A stretch of DNA of 64,000 bases from PRO6 sp035565775 (GTDB lineage: Bacteria; Pseudomonadota; Alphaproteobacteria; Rhizobiales; Xanthobacteraceae), in assembly GCA_035565775.1 (NCBI GenBank), contig DATMRW010000025.1, positions 113,184-177,183 of the forward strand, read 5' to 3'. A program made the translations under genes and the position numbers. Each line of letters opens with the position of its first letter. Within the stretch, counting starts at the first letter, position 1. The notes below the pieces were generated by a model, which worked only from the letters and a program-made list of their open reading frames with translations, had not been told where the DNA came from and searched no databases. Shown in pieces: positions 25,926-34,254 of this stretch.

Positions 25926-26432
25926 ATGCGAACAGCACTGGTGACCCATCGACGTGGCCGCATATCGAAAATGCTTGGCATATCCTGTGCGCTGGTTCTC
26001 GGCGCCGCCGTAGTCATAATCAGCCATTCTTCTTCGCCCGCTATGCCTGTCGGTGCCGGCGGCTCTCTCGATAAGATCGCGATACAGGACAGCCCGGTCG
26101 CCAAAGTCGTCGTCGTTCGCCGAGGCGCTGCGGTCGGCCCGCGCGGCGGCGTCTATCGGGGCAGAACGGTGGTTCGCCGCGGACCCGTGGTCGGCCGCGG
26201 ACCTGGGGTGCGCCGCGGGGCTGTGGTGGGCCGGCCCGTTGGGCGGCCGTGGGTGCGTCCGGCGCGCTATTGGTGGCGGCCCGGCGGCGCGGTTGCGGCG
26301 GGCGCCGCTCTCGGCGTTTTGACGGCGGCATCCGCAGCCGCATGGGCAGGAGCGCCGCCCGCCGGAGGTTATTGCTGGTACTACACCGATCCGAGCCGGC
26401 GGCAAGGATTTTGGGACGTTTGTCCGCGCTAG
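25926..26432 (+). CDS. Small secreted Arg/Gly/Val-rich protein of unknown function
   Basis: 168 residues from the ATG at 25926 (AAAGGG about 10 bases upstream). The N-terminus is basic, then a membrane segment (LGISCALVLGAAVVIISHSS) acts as signal or anchor. The middle is low-complexity with repeats of VVRRG / VVGRG / PVGRP (about residues 60-105), then W-rich ARYWWRPGG and an Ala-rich hydrophobic stretch. The end, YCWYYTDPSRRQGFWDVCP, has two Cys likely to form a disulfide. The YCWYY(T/S)xxxxxxGFWDxC ending recurs in small rhizobial exported proteins of unknown role. Coding looks real: clear ribosome site, and the Cys/aromatic tail is retained. Confidence 0.7.
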   Translation: MRTALVTHRRGRISKMLGISCALVLGAAVVIISHSSSPAMPVGAGGSLDKIAIQDSPVAKVVVVRRGAAVGPRGGVYRGRTVVRRGPVVGRGPGVRRGAVVGRPVGRPWVRPARYWWRPGGAVAAGAALGVLTAASAAAWAGAPPAGGYCWYYTDPSRRQGFWDVCPR

Positions 26433-26454
26433 CGCGCTCGTGCTGAGGTCGCCT

Positions 26455-27411
26455 TCAGTCGATAAAGCCGTTCTGGCGCATTTCCCGGGTATAGGCGCGG
26501 AGCGATTTCGCCAGGGCGGCGATGCCGGCGGGGCGGGGCCTGCCGCGCAGCGAAACGAGGCCGACCGGGCGCACATTGGGCGGGAAGGTCGTCGCCACGG
26601 TCTTGATGAGGCCGCGCGAAATATCGCCCGCGAGAATGACGCGCGGCAGCACGGTGACGAGGTCCGTCGACAGCAGCGTTTCGCGGATGAAGAAGAAATC
26701 ATTCGAGCGCAGCGTCGTCGGCGAGGGGGGCACGCCGATATCGATCAGCGCCCTCGCGATTTCTTCGCCGACCTTCTGAAAGAGCGCGGGCAGAACATAG
26801 TCGCAGCGGATCAGGTCGCCCGCGGTGATCGGCTGGCGCGCAAGCAGGGGATGTCCGGCGCGGACCATCACCGAGAGCGGTTCCTCGTAGAGGACTTCGC
26901 GATGGAAATCGTCCGCCAAGATCGTCTCGTAGAGGCGGCCGATCATGACGTCGAGTTCGCCCGCTGCCACCTTTGCCAGCAGGGTGTCGGTTGTGCCTTG
27001 GGTGATGCGGATTTCCAGGCCGGGATGATCCTGCCGCAGCCGCGCCACCACGACAGGCAGAAGCCCGGCGGCCGCGACCGGCAGCGCGCCGATGGCGATC
27101 GTGCCGGCATCTCCCGCCTTGATGCGGCTGATGTCGTCGTTGATCCGGTCCACCTCGGCGAGGATGCGCCGGGCGCGCTCAAGCACCGCGGTGCCATAGG
27201 CGTTCGGCCTGGCGCCCCGCGTGGTCCGGTCGAAAATCGCGACCCCGAGCGTATCCTCGATCTCGTGCAGGCTTTTGGTCAGGGCAGGCTGGCTGACGCC
27301 GAGCGCCCGGGCGGCCTTGGAGAGGTTCAGATGTTCGCCAATCGCCAGAATGGCCTTGAGCTGCCGCAGCTTGAGCCGATGTTCGAGATACATGACGCGA
27401 TCGGCGCACAT
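26455..27411 (-). CDS. LysR-family transcriptional regulator (GbpR-like)
   Basis: 318 residues (an in-frame ATG at 27393 would give 312). N-terminal winged HTH: LRQLKAILAIGEHLNLSKAA, then GVSQPALTKSLHEIEDTLGV. The co-inducer-binding domain spans about residues 100-300 (LPVVVARLRQDHPGLEIRIT, LDVMIGRLYETILADDF). It is divergent from the MBL hydrolase and the downstream import/oxidation operon, with 148 bp between starts holding an interlocked inverted repeat (27449-27469) of the T-N11-A type. By LysR convention it probably controls both itself and the operon to 36.4 kb, with a pathway compound as inducer. Confidence 0.94.
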   Translation of the reverse strand: MCADRVMYLEHRLKLRQLKAILAIGEHLNLSKAARALGVSQPALTKSLHEIEDTLGVAIFDRTTRGARPNAYGTAVLERARRILAEVDRINDDISRIKAGDAGTIAIGALPVAAAGLLPVVVARLRQDHPGLEIRITQGTTDTLLAKVAAGELDVMIGRLYETILADDFHREVLYEEPLSVMVRAGHPLLARQPITAGDLIRCDYVLPALFQKVGEEIARALIDIGVPPSPTTLRSNDFFFIRETLLSTDLVTVLPRVILAGDISRGLIKTVATTFPPNVRPVGLVSLRGRPRPAGIAALAKSLRAYTREMRQNGFID

Positions 27412-27448
27412 GGGGCTGCCTCCAAGGCCTTCAGATGAGGTTCGCGAA

Positions 27449-27469
27449 TATAACTATTCGGTTATAGTT
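27449..27469. promoter_or_regulatory. Likely LysR operator in the divergent promoter region
   Basis: Two overlapping perfect inverted repeats: TATAAC-N6-GTTATA (27449-27466) and AACTAT-N6-ATAGTT (27452-27469). The first contains the T-N11-A pattern of LysR sites (ATAAC-N7-GTTAT core). It is the only AT-rich dyad in the 148 bp between the LysR start (27411) and the MBL hydrolase start (27560). Confidence 0.65.
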
Positions 27470-27559
27470 GTCATCTGAATTACTATATGACAATGCGCGC
27501 ACCTGCAGACATGCTGTTTCCCAAGAGTCCGGTAGTGGAACTCATGGGAAGCCCAAGGC

Positions 27560-28471
27560 ATGCAGTCGACGTCTCTACGATCAACCAACGCCATGACCGA
27601 CGGGTCGAACGTCGCCCGCGCCACGACGCGGACGAAACTGATCCTGCTCGGCACCAAGGGCGGCCCGCGCCCCGGCGGTGATCGTTCGGCGCCCGGCCAG
27701 GTGATTTTGGTCGACGACACGCCCTATCTGATCGATTGCGGCAATGGCATCGCCTGGCAGCTCGCCAAGGCCGGCGTGCCCCTGAACAAGGTTCGCAACC
27801 TTTTCCTCACACACCACCATTCCGATCACAATGCGGACTACGCCAATGTGCTGCTGCTGAGCTGGGCATGTGGCCGTAGCGACGTCATCAACTGCTACGG
27901 GCCGCCGCCGCTCGCGGAGATGACGCGGCTGGCTTTCGAGCTTCACGCCTACGACATCGGCATCCGCATCGCGGATGAGGGGCGTCCCGATCCGCGCCCG
28001 CTGGTCAAGGTCCGCGAATACAGCGCGCCCGGTCTCGTGATGGAAGACGACAAGGTGCGGGTGACGGCCGCCTTGGTGCCGCATCCGCCGGTGTTCCCAA
28101 ACTTCGCCTACCGCTTCGATACGCCGGATCGCTCGATCGTCATTTCCGGCGACACGGCCGCCAGCGATGCGCTGGTCGAGCTTGCCCGCGGCGCCGACGT
28201 TCTGATCCACGAGGCGCTCTATGTGCCGCGCATCGAGGCGCTCGCGGCGCGCGTGCCGAACGCGCAGACCTTCAAGGAACACATGCTTGCGAGCCATACG
28301 CCCACGACCGAGATCGGCAAGATCGCGGCGCGGGCGGGCGTCAAGACGCTGATCCTTTCCCATCTCGTACCAGGCGATGATCCCTTGATCACCGACGAAA
28401 TGTGGACGGAGGACATCCGCAAGGATTTTGCCGGCGAGGTGATCGTCGGCCGCGATCTGATGGAATTTTGA
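27560..28471 (+). CDS. Metallo-beta-lactamase-fold hydrolase
   Basis: 303 residues (a second in-frame ATG at 27593; neither has a strong ribosome site). The zinc motif is THHHSDH (HxHxDH), with GDT at ISGDTAAS and a late His in ILSHL, so the two-metal site looks complete. The layout is that of RNase Z/arylsulfatase-like or lactonase/esterase MBL proteins (GQVILVDDTPYLIDCGNGIA at the start). First gene of the run controlled by the LysR regulator; the ABC importer follows 76 bp later. In this context it could hydrolyse an imported ester, lactone or sulfate conjugate. There is no signal peptide, so it acts in the cytoplasm. The exact reaction is not known. Confidence 0.88.
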   Translation: MQSTSLRSTNAMTDGSNVARATTRTKLILLGTKGGPRPGGDRSAPGQVILVDDTPYLIDCGNGIAWQLAKAGVPLNKVRNLFLTHHHSDHNADYANVLLLSWACGRSDVINCYGPPPLAEMTRLAFELHAYDIGIRIADEGRPDPRPLVKVREYSAPGLVMEDDKVRVTAALVPHPPVFPNFAYRFDTPDRSIVISGDTAASDALVELARGADVLIHEALYVPRIEALAARVPNAQTFKEHMLASHTPTTEIGKIAARAGVKTLILSHLVPGDDPLITDEMWTEDIRKDFAGEVIVGRDLMEF

Positions 28472-28547
28472 CATGCCGATCACCGGGCACCGCGCGAGGC
28501 GGCGTCCGATGGAAACAATCAAGAAAAATCACTTGGAGAGAAACACG

Positions 28548-29522
28548 ATGACACGCCTTCGTAAGCCGTTTGCCCTGGTCGCCATGCTCGCAGCTTTCGG
28601 TGCCGCCACCTGCAGCTTTGCCGCCGCGGCGCAGTCCGTGAAAATTCGCGTCGCGAACTTTCCGAACAGTTTTGTGCTGCCGATGTTTTATGCGAGCGAA
28701 AAGGGCTACTTCAAGAACGAGGGTGTCGACGTCGAGATTATGCCCTACCAGACCGGTCCGTCGGTGGTTTCTGCCGTGACGAGCGGCGAGGCGGACATCG
28801 CGTGGTCGGCATCGATCCCTCCCATTCAGGCGCGCGCCAATGGCGTGCCGGTCAAGTTCTTCCTGACCGGCGCTCAGGAAGTGCCGGAGCATCCGACGCT
28901 GTGGCTGCTCGCCACCGGCAAATCCGGTCTGAAGTCGATTGCCGATCTGAAGGGCAAGACGGTGATGATCAACGCCAATGGCGGCGGCTGCGAAATATCG
29001 CTCCGCACCAATCTCGCCAAGGCGGGTCTGCAATGGACCGACGTCAAGCGCCTCGTGGTGCCGTTCCCGCAGATGCAGGCCGCACTTGAGCTCGGCAAGG
29101 CGGACGCGGCCTGCGCCATCGAGCCGTTCTTCCACTCGATCCTTGCGACGCCCGCAATCGGGGCAAAGGTGCTGGCTGCCGGATTGCTGGCGGAATCGAA
29201 CGCGCCGGTGCTTTCCAACGGCTTCTTTGCCCGCGAGGACTGGCTGAAGAAGAACGCGGACGCGGCAACGCGCTTCCTGCGCGCCTATGCGCAGGCTCGC
29301 AAGGACCTTGAGGCCAATCGCGACCTGCAGAATGCCCTTGCCACGAAGGTGCTCGGCATCAGCCCGGAGCTGGCCGCAACGGTCGATCTGATCGGCTGGA
29401 CACGCGAGAACAACGTTTTGGAGGAGACCGTCAAGCCCATGATCGATGCCATGTTCGAGGCCAAGCAGATCAAGGCCGAGGTCGCTCCTGCGGACGTTGT
29501 CGAAACCCTGCCGGTGAAGTGA
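28548..29522 (+). CDS. ABC transporter substrate-binding protein, NMT1/SsuA/TauA type
   Basis: 324 residues from the ATG at 28548 (TTGGAGAG upstream). Sec signal peptide FALVAMLAAFGAATCSFAAA. The mature part starts VKIRVANFPNSFVLPMFYAS, then EKGYFKNEGVDVEIMPYQTG, the NMT1/THI5-like periplasmic-binding fold used for sulfonates, nitrate, thiamine precursors and aromatic acids. Second-lobe motifs include LKGKTVMINANGGGCE and LGKADAACAIEPFF. It is 7 bp from the ATPase gene, in an operon with both permeases and three oxidative enzymes. The ligand is unknown; the operon suggests a small aromatic or terpenoid-like molecule rather than sulfonate, because no desulfonation enzyme is present. Confidence 0.94.
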   Translation: MTRLRKPFALVAMLAAFGAATCSFAAAAQSVKIRVANFPNSFVLPMFYASEKGYFKNEGVDVEIMPYQTGPSVVSAVTSGEADIAWSASIPPIQARANGVPVKFFLTGAQEVPEHPTLWLLATGKSGLKSIADLKGKTVMINANGGGCEISLRTNLAKAGLQWTDVKRLVVPFPQMQAALELGKADAACAIEPFFHSILATPAIGAKVLAAGLLAESNAPVLSNGFFAREDWLKKNADAATRFLRAYAQARKDLEANRDLQNALATKVLGISPELAATVDLIGWTRENNVLEETVKPMIDAMFEAKQIKAEVAPADVVETLPVK

Positions 29523-29529
29523 GAACCCC

Positions 29530-30384
29530 ATGAACAAGCACCTGACCGATGTCATGCGGGATACCCAGGCGGTGACCGCAATCTCTCCGAAGGACGCGCT
29601 TCTGGTCGTCTCCGACGTGCACAAGAACTACGGTGCGCGGCAGGAAGTTGCCGTGCTCGGCGGGATTACGTTCTCGGTCGGGAAGGGCGAGTTCGTCTCC
29701 GTCGTCGGCCCGTCGGGCTGCGGGAAAACCACGCTGCTGCTCTCGCTGTCGGGTCTGATGCGGCCGGATCGCGGGGCAGTCGCGCTCGATGGAAAGGTGA
29801 TCGGAGACGGCACGCCGGACGGCGTCGCTATCGTCTTCCAAGACTACAGCCGCTCGCTGTTTCCCTGGAAGACGGTGCGGGCCAACGTGATCTTCGGCAT
29901 GCGGCGGCTTTCGAACCTGTCGCGAGGCGACAAGCGCAAGCAGGCCGACGAACTTTTGGCGGCCGTCGGCCTCGCCGGCTTCGAGGATCGCTACCCCTGG
30001 CAGTTGTCGGGCGGCATGCAGCAGCGCGTCGCGATTGCGCGCGGCCTCGCATCGCGCTCCAAGCTGTTGCTGCTTGATGAGCCGCTCGCTGCGGTCGACG
30101 CGCAGACGCGTGCAGATCTGCAGGATCTGTTGCTCGATCTCGCAAAGCGTTTTGAGCAGACTTGCCTGCTCGTCACTCACGACGTCGACGAAGCCGTCTA
30201 CATGGCCGATCGGGTGATCGTGCTTTCCAAGCGGCCGACGCACGTTATCGAGGAAATCGACGTCGCGCTACCGAACCCACGCGATCAGATCGAGACCCGC
30301 GAGGAGAAGGCCTATCTCGAAATCCGTCATGAAGTCCTTTCGCGCATCCGCCTGATGCGCGGCTCGCCCGCTGCGCAGCACTGA
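29530..30384 (+). CDS. ABC transporter ATPase, SsuB/TauB type
   Basis: 284 residues. Walker A GPSGCGKTTLLLSLSG, signature QLSGGMQQRVAIARGLA, Walker B LLLLDEPLAAVDAQ and switch His in VTHDVDEAV are all intact, so it should be an active ATPase. The LSG(G)MQQR signature and DVDEAVYMADRVIVLSKRP segment are standard for nitrate/sulfonate/taurine-class importers. It energises import with the permeases at 30396 and 31157. The first 25 residues are longer than usual. Confidence 0.95.
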   Translation: MNKHLTDVMRDTQAVTAISPKDALLVVSDVHKNYGARQEVAVLGGITFSVGKGEFVSVVGPSGCGKTTLLLSLSGLMRPDRGAVALDGKVIGDGTPDGVAIVFQDYSRSLFPWKTVRANVIFGMRRLSNLSRGDKRKQADELLAAVGLAGFEDRYPWQLSGGMQQRVAIARGLASRSKLLLLDEPLAAVDAQTRADLQDLLLDLAKRFEQTCLLVTHDVDEAVYMADRVIVLSKRPTHVIEEIDVALPNPRDQIETREEKAYLEIRHEVLSRIRLMRGSPAAQH

Positions 30385-30395
30385 GGAGCTTTGTC

Positions 30396-31160
30396 ATGGT
30401 GTGGCTTCGCCGCGGATTTGCCATCCTGACGCTGCTGCTAATCTGGCAGATCGTCGTCTGGATGAATGTCATTCCTCCGCAATATTTGCCGCCGGTGCAT
30501 ACGGCAGCCCTCGCGCTCTCCGACATGCTGAAGTCGGGCGAGTTGCTCGAAGCTGAGTTGGTGACGATCTATCGCGCGCTTGCGGGCCTTGGCCTGACGC
30601 TGGCGCTGGCGCTGCCGCTCGCTGGCCTCAGTGCGATCTGCAAGCCGTTTCAGGCGGCGCTGCAGCCGATCGCCGAGCTGGTGAGGCCTCTGCCGCCGGC
30701 CGCGCTGGTGCCGATCACGGTGTTCGCGCTCGGCTCGAACATGAAGCTATATCTGCTGGTCGTCTGCCTCGTCGCGATGTGGCCGACCTATCTCAGCGCC
30801 GTCGCTGCCTTTGAAGGGATCGAAGACGTGCTGCGCCAGACCGGCCGTTCCTTCGGCTGCAACCGCCTGCAGCTGTTGCGGGACGTCCTGTTCCCGCAGG
30901 CGCTTCCGGCGATTTTCGTTGGCATCCGCATCTCTGCTTCGATCAGCCTGATCGCGGTCGTCGTCGCCGAAATGCTCGGCGGCCATAGCGGCCTTGGGCA
31001 CCTGTTGTTTCAGAAGGCGTTCGCGGTCCGTGTGCCGGACGTTTTCGCCATCACCTTGATCTGCGGCCTGAACGGCATGGTGTTCAACCAGGGTGTCAAC
31101 CTCGTCAAGAACTACGTCTGCGGCTGGCACACTCAATTCCGGGCGGAGGCGACCGCATGA
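30396..31160 (+). CDS. ABC transporter permease 1 (SsuC/TauC type)
   Basis: 254-residue inner-membrane protein with about six hydrophobic segments. It has the EAA loop for ATPase contact (EGIEDVLRQTGRSFGCNRLQ, then LLRDVLFPQALPAIFVGIRI). It starts 11 bp after the ATPase gene, and its stop overlaps the next permease start as ATGA (31157-31160). Two distinct permease genes in one importer imply a heterodimeric channel, whereas most SsuABC systems use one permease type. Confidence 0.94.
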   Translation: MVWLRRGFAILTLLLIWQIVVWMNVIPPQYLPPVHTAALALSDMLKSGELLEAELVTIYRALAGLGLTLALALPLAGLSAICKPFQAALQPIAELVRPLPPAALVPITVFALGSNMKLYLLVVCLVAMWPTYLSAVAAFEGIEDVLRQTGRSFGCNRLQLLRDVLFPQALPAIFVGIRISASISLIAVVVAEMLGGHSGLGHLLFQKAFAVRVPDVFAITLICGLNGMVFNQGVNLVKNYVCGWHTQFRAEATA

Positions 31161-31915
31161 AGGCCATCGCGCTGCGTATCAACGTTTGGGGAATTGCAGC
31201 CCTCGCTGGCGTCGCCGTGATGTGGCACGCTGTTGCCCTGCGTTATGCCTCGCCGCTGTTTCCGGGGCCGCTCGACGTGATCTCGGCGGCAATGGAGCAC
31301 CTCGGCACGATCGAAACCGAGATCGGCGCCACCTTGTCGCGCGCCGCAATCGCATTCGCGATCGCGGTTTGCACCATGGTGCCGCTTGGCCTTGCATGCG
31401 GGCGCATCAAGGCGCTGGGCGCGCTGGTGGATCCGCTGCTTGAATTTCTCGCCGCCGTTCCGCCTCCTGCGGTCATCCCGCTGGTGATGCTGTTCGCCGG
31501 TGTCGGCGACGGGGCAAAGATCACGGTGATCGTGTTCGCGATCTTCCCGCTGATCCTGATCAACACCATGGAGGGCGCGCGAGAGACTGCGCCGATGCTC
31601 ACCCGCGTTGCAAAGTCTTTCCAGATGTCGCGCCTCGAGCAGATGCTGCTGATCGATTTGCCGAGCGCCATGCCGGCGATCTTCGTCGGTCTGCGGCTTG
31701 CGGTGGCGACCTCGATGCTGGTGAGCATCACCTCCGAGATGATCCTCGCGACCGACGGCATCGGCACCTTTCTGCAACGTAGCCAGGAAGGCTTTGAGAT
31801 CGCGGCCAGCCTTGCCGGGCTGTTCAGCATCTCGCTCGTCGGCTTTGCCATCAATTTTGGCTTCCGTCTTAGCGAGCGCAAATTTCTCTTCTGGTTCTAT
31901 AGGGGACAGGCATGA
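31157..31915 (+). CDS. ABC transporter permease 2 (SsuC/TauC type)
   Basis: 252-residue inner-membrane protein of the same family as the gene before it. The EAA loop is EGARETAPMLTRVAKSFQMS, then LIDLPSAMPAIFVGLRLAVA. The start is inside the stop of permease 1, and its own stop overlaps the aldehyde dehydrogenase start (ATGA at 31912-31915), so translation is coupled through import into catabolism. Low identity to permease 1 by eye, so an old divergence. Confidence 0.94.
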   Translation: MKAIALRINVWGIAALAGVAVMWHAVALRYASPLFPGPLDVISAAMEHLGTIETEIGATLSRAAIAFAIAVCTMVPLGLACGRIKALGALVDPLLEFLAAVPPPAVIPLVMLFAGVGDGAKITVIVFAIFPLILINTMEGARETAPMLTRVAKSFQMSRLEQMLLIDLPSAMPAIFVGLRLAVATSMLVSITSEMILATDGIGTFLQRSQEGFEIAASLAGLFSISLVGFAINFGFRLSERKFLFWFYRGQA

Positions 31916-33420
31916 ACGAACATTCGACCGCGCAATTGGACCGAATGGTCGCCATGGACGGGCCGGTGCCGCGCATTCTGAATTTTGTGAATGGCGAGTG
32001 GCGCGCCTCCGGAAAAGTGTTCAAGAAGACCAGTCCCGTCACTGGCGAGCTGGTGTCGCTGGTGGACGAGGCCGATCAGGACCTCGTCGACCAGGCGATC
32101 GCCGCTGCCGCCACTGCGGTTACTGGCGACTGGGGTTACTCGTCGGTCGAGTATCGTTGCCAGATCCTCGACCGGATCGCAGACCAGATGCAGGCACGGT
32201 TCGACGATCTGGTTGATGCGGAAATGGCAGATACCGGCAGGCCGCTGGATCAGGTGCGCAGCACCAATGTCGAACGGTCGATCACCGCATTCCGGCTTTA
32301 TGCCAATGAAGCCCGTACCGTGTTCGAGCGCTCGCTTCAGTTTCGCGCGCCGGATAATTCGCTCGCGTCGAGCTTTACGACGCGGCATCCGCGCGGCGTG
32401 GTTGCGGTGATTGCGCCGTGGAACGTGCCGTTGCTGCTTTTGTCACAGCGCATCGCGCCGGCGCTGGCGGCGGGAAATGCCATCGTCGCAAAACCATCGG
32501 AAGAATCTCCGGCGTCGGCGACGCTGCTGGCCGAGATCATGCAGGATGCCGGCCTGCCGGATGGCGTGTTCAATCTTCTCCACGGCTTCGGCGCGGGCTC
32601 GACCGGCGAGATGATTGTCAGGGATCCGCGCGTCGCGGCGATTGCCTTCACTGGCGAGACGACGACCGGCGCGACGATCATGCGCTCGGCCGCGGACGGG
32701 CTTCGTGACGTATCGCTGGAACTCGGCGGCAAAAATGCCTCGCTCGTCTTTGCGGATGCCGATCTCGAGGCGGCGGTTGCCGGAACCATTCGATCTGCCT
32801 TTACCAATAGCGGCCAGATCTGCTTCTGCACCGAGCGTGTCTATGTCGAGCGTAGCATTTTTGACAAATTCGTCGACATGCTGGGCCAGGCGACCCGCGG
32901 ATTGCGTATCGGCGCCCCGCGCGAGGAAGGGGTCGCGATCGGGCCTTTGATTTCCGCCGCGCATCGCGACAAGGTACTGTCCTACTACAACCTCGCGAGG
33001 ACCGAAGGCGGCACGTTCGTCGCAGGTGGCTCCGTGCCGAAATTCGGCGACGCGCGCGACAACGGCCACTTCGTTGAGCCGACCGTCGTGACGGGCCTTG
33101 CCGACGATTCCCGCTTCATGCGCGAGGAGATTTTTGGCCCTGTCTGCCATGTGGCCCCATTCGACAGCGATGAAGAAGCGATCCGGCTCGCGAACAACAC
33201 ACGCTATGGTCTTGCCGCGGTGATGTGGTCAACCGACCTCGCGCGCGTGCACCGGCTTTCCGGCCGCCTTCGGGCGGGCGCGGTGTGGGTCAACTGCTGG
33301 CAGCTGCGCGACATGCGTACGCCGCTTGCGGGCCACGGCCTTTCTGGCGTGGGCGTGCAGGGCGGCAAGGAGTCGCTCGACTTCTACAGCCAGATTTCAA
33401 CCGTCACCATCAAGTGCTGA
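31912..33420 (+). CDS. Aldehyde dehydrogenase, hydroxymuconic/aminomuconic semialdehyde dehydrogenase-like
   Basis: Oxidises an aldehyde to the acid with NAD(P)+. 502 residues with the Rossmann motif (FTGETTTGATIM), general base Glu in LELGGKNAS (E270) and catalytic Cys in NSGQICFCTER (C304). The C-terminal segment AVWVNCWQLRDMRTPLAGHG, then LSGVGVQGGKESLDFYSQ, resembles semialdehyde dehydrogenases of ring-cleavage pathways. Overlap with the upstream permease and the SDR gene 8 bp downstream place it inside one operon. In the proposed cascade it would oxidise the aldehyde made by the SDR; a ring-cleavage semialdehyde is the alternative substrate. Confidence 0.93.
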   Translation: MNEHSTAQLDRMVAMDGPVPRILNFVNGEWRASGKVFKKTSPVTGELVSLVDEADQDLVDQAIAAAATAVTGDWGYSSVEYRCQILDRIADQMQARFDDLVDAEMADTGRPLDQVRSTNVERSITAFRLYANEARTVFERSLQFRAPDNSLASSFTTRHPRGVVAVIAPWNVPLLLLSQRIAPALAAGNAIVAKPSEESPASATLLAEIMQDAGLPDGVFNLLHGFGAGSTGEMIVRDPRVAAIAFTGETTTGATIMRSAADGLRDVSLELGGKNASLVFADADLEAAVAGTIRSAFTNSGQICFCTERVYVERSIFDKFVDMLGQATRGLRIGAPREEGVAIGPLISAAHRDKVLSYYNLARTEGGTFVAGGSVPKFGDARDNGHFVEPTVVTGLADDSRFMREEIFGPVCHVAPFDSDEEAIRLANNTRYGLAAVMWSTDLARVHRLSGRLRAGAVWVNCWQLRDMRTPLAGHGLSGVGVQGGKESLDFYSQISTVTIKC

Positions 33421-33428
33421 GGACCCAC

Positions 33429-34229
33429 ATGTCGGAACCGGATCGTATCATTGTCACCGGAGCGTCATCCGGCATCGGCGCGGCGCTCGTCTCGCGGTTG
33501 CGCGGGCGCGGTCTTCGCGTCGTCGCCATTGATGTGCGCGCGCCGGAAGTCGAGGTCGAGGAGTTTGTGAAGGTCGACCTGTCGGATCTCGGCGCGATCG
33601 AGGCGAGCCTGGCAGGACTTGCGGGCCCGTTTGCTGCGCTCTGCAATGTTGCGGGCGTGCCGCCGCGCGACGGCAACGCAGCGGCCGTGCTGAACGTGAA
33701 CTTCTTTGCCCTGCGTCGGGTCACGCAAGCGTTATTGCCGCGCCTGAAGGAGGGCGCATCTATCGTCAATGTTGCGTCTCGTGCGGGTGAGAACTGGCGG
33801 GCCAATATCGGGCAGGTCAAGGCGCTGGCCGAGTTGCCGGACGATGTTGATGCCGCCGCTATCTGCGCCGCATGGAATATCGACGCGACGCGCGCCTACG
33901 CGCTGTCGAAAGAGGCCGTGATTGTCTGGACGATGGCATCGGCTCACGCGCTCGGGCAGAAAGGGATCCGCATGAACTGCGTCAGCCCGGCCGCGGTTGC
34001 AACCCCGATCCTCGGCGATTTCCGCGCCGCGTTCGGCGACAACGCGGTGTCGCAAAATCTTGCGCGCGTCGGCCGTCCGGGGCAGCCCGAGGAAATCGCC
34101 GCCGTGCTCGATTTTCTGGCGAGCGTGGAAAGCCGCTGGCTGAACGGTGCGAACATTCCGATCGATGGCGGGCTCACCGCGCAGCTCGCCTGCGATGAGT
34201 TGGGCGTCGCCAATGTCGAGTTCGCCTGA
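33429..34229 (+). CDS. Short-chain dehydrogenase/reductase (3-alpha-HSD / coniferyl-alcohol dehydrogenase-like)
   Basis: 266 residues from the ATG at 33429. Cofactor motif TGASSGIG (residues 10-17); catalytic Tyr-Lys in YALSKEAV (YxxxK) with Ser in IVNVASRAG. An insertion between Ser and Tyr (ENWRANIGQVKALAELPDDV) is typical of the 3-alpha-hydroxysteroid/coniferyl-alcohol dehydrogenase branch. It ends LNGANIPIDGGLTAQLA. It would interconvert an alcohol and its aldehyde or ketone, fitting between the P450 hydroxylase and the aldehyde dehydrogenase. The P450 start follows 25 bp later. Substrate is inferred from context only. Confidence 0.93.
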   Translation: MSEPDRIIVTGASSGIGAALVSRLRGRGLRVVAIDVRAPEVEVEEFVKVDLSDLGAIEASLAGLAGPFAALCNVAGVPPRDGNAAAVLNVNFFALRRVTQALLPRLKEGASIVNVASRAGENWRANIGQVKALAELPDDVDAAAICAAWNIDATRAYALSKEAVIVWTMASAHALGQKGIRMNCVSPAAVATPILGDFRAAFGDNAVSQNLARVGRPGQPEEIAAVLDFLASVESRWLNGANIPIDGGLTAQLACDELGVANVEFA

Positions 34230-34254
34230 GCGCATTGCCGAGGGAATGGTTCCG

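Noticed and set aside
28548..31915. Calling the ABC genes ssuABC (alkanesulfonate)
   Set aside because: No SsuD/SsuE-type enzymes in the operon, and two different permeases; the NMT1 family covers many ligands.
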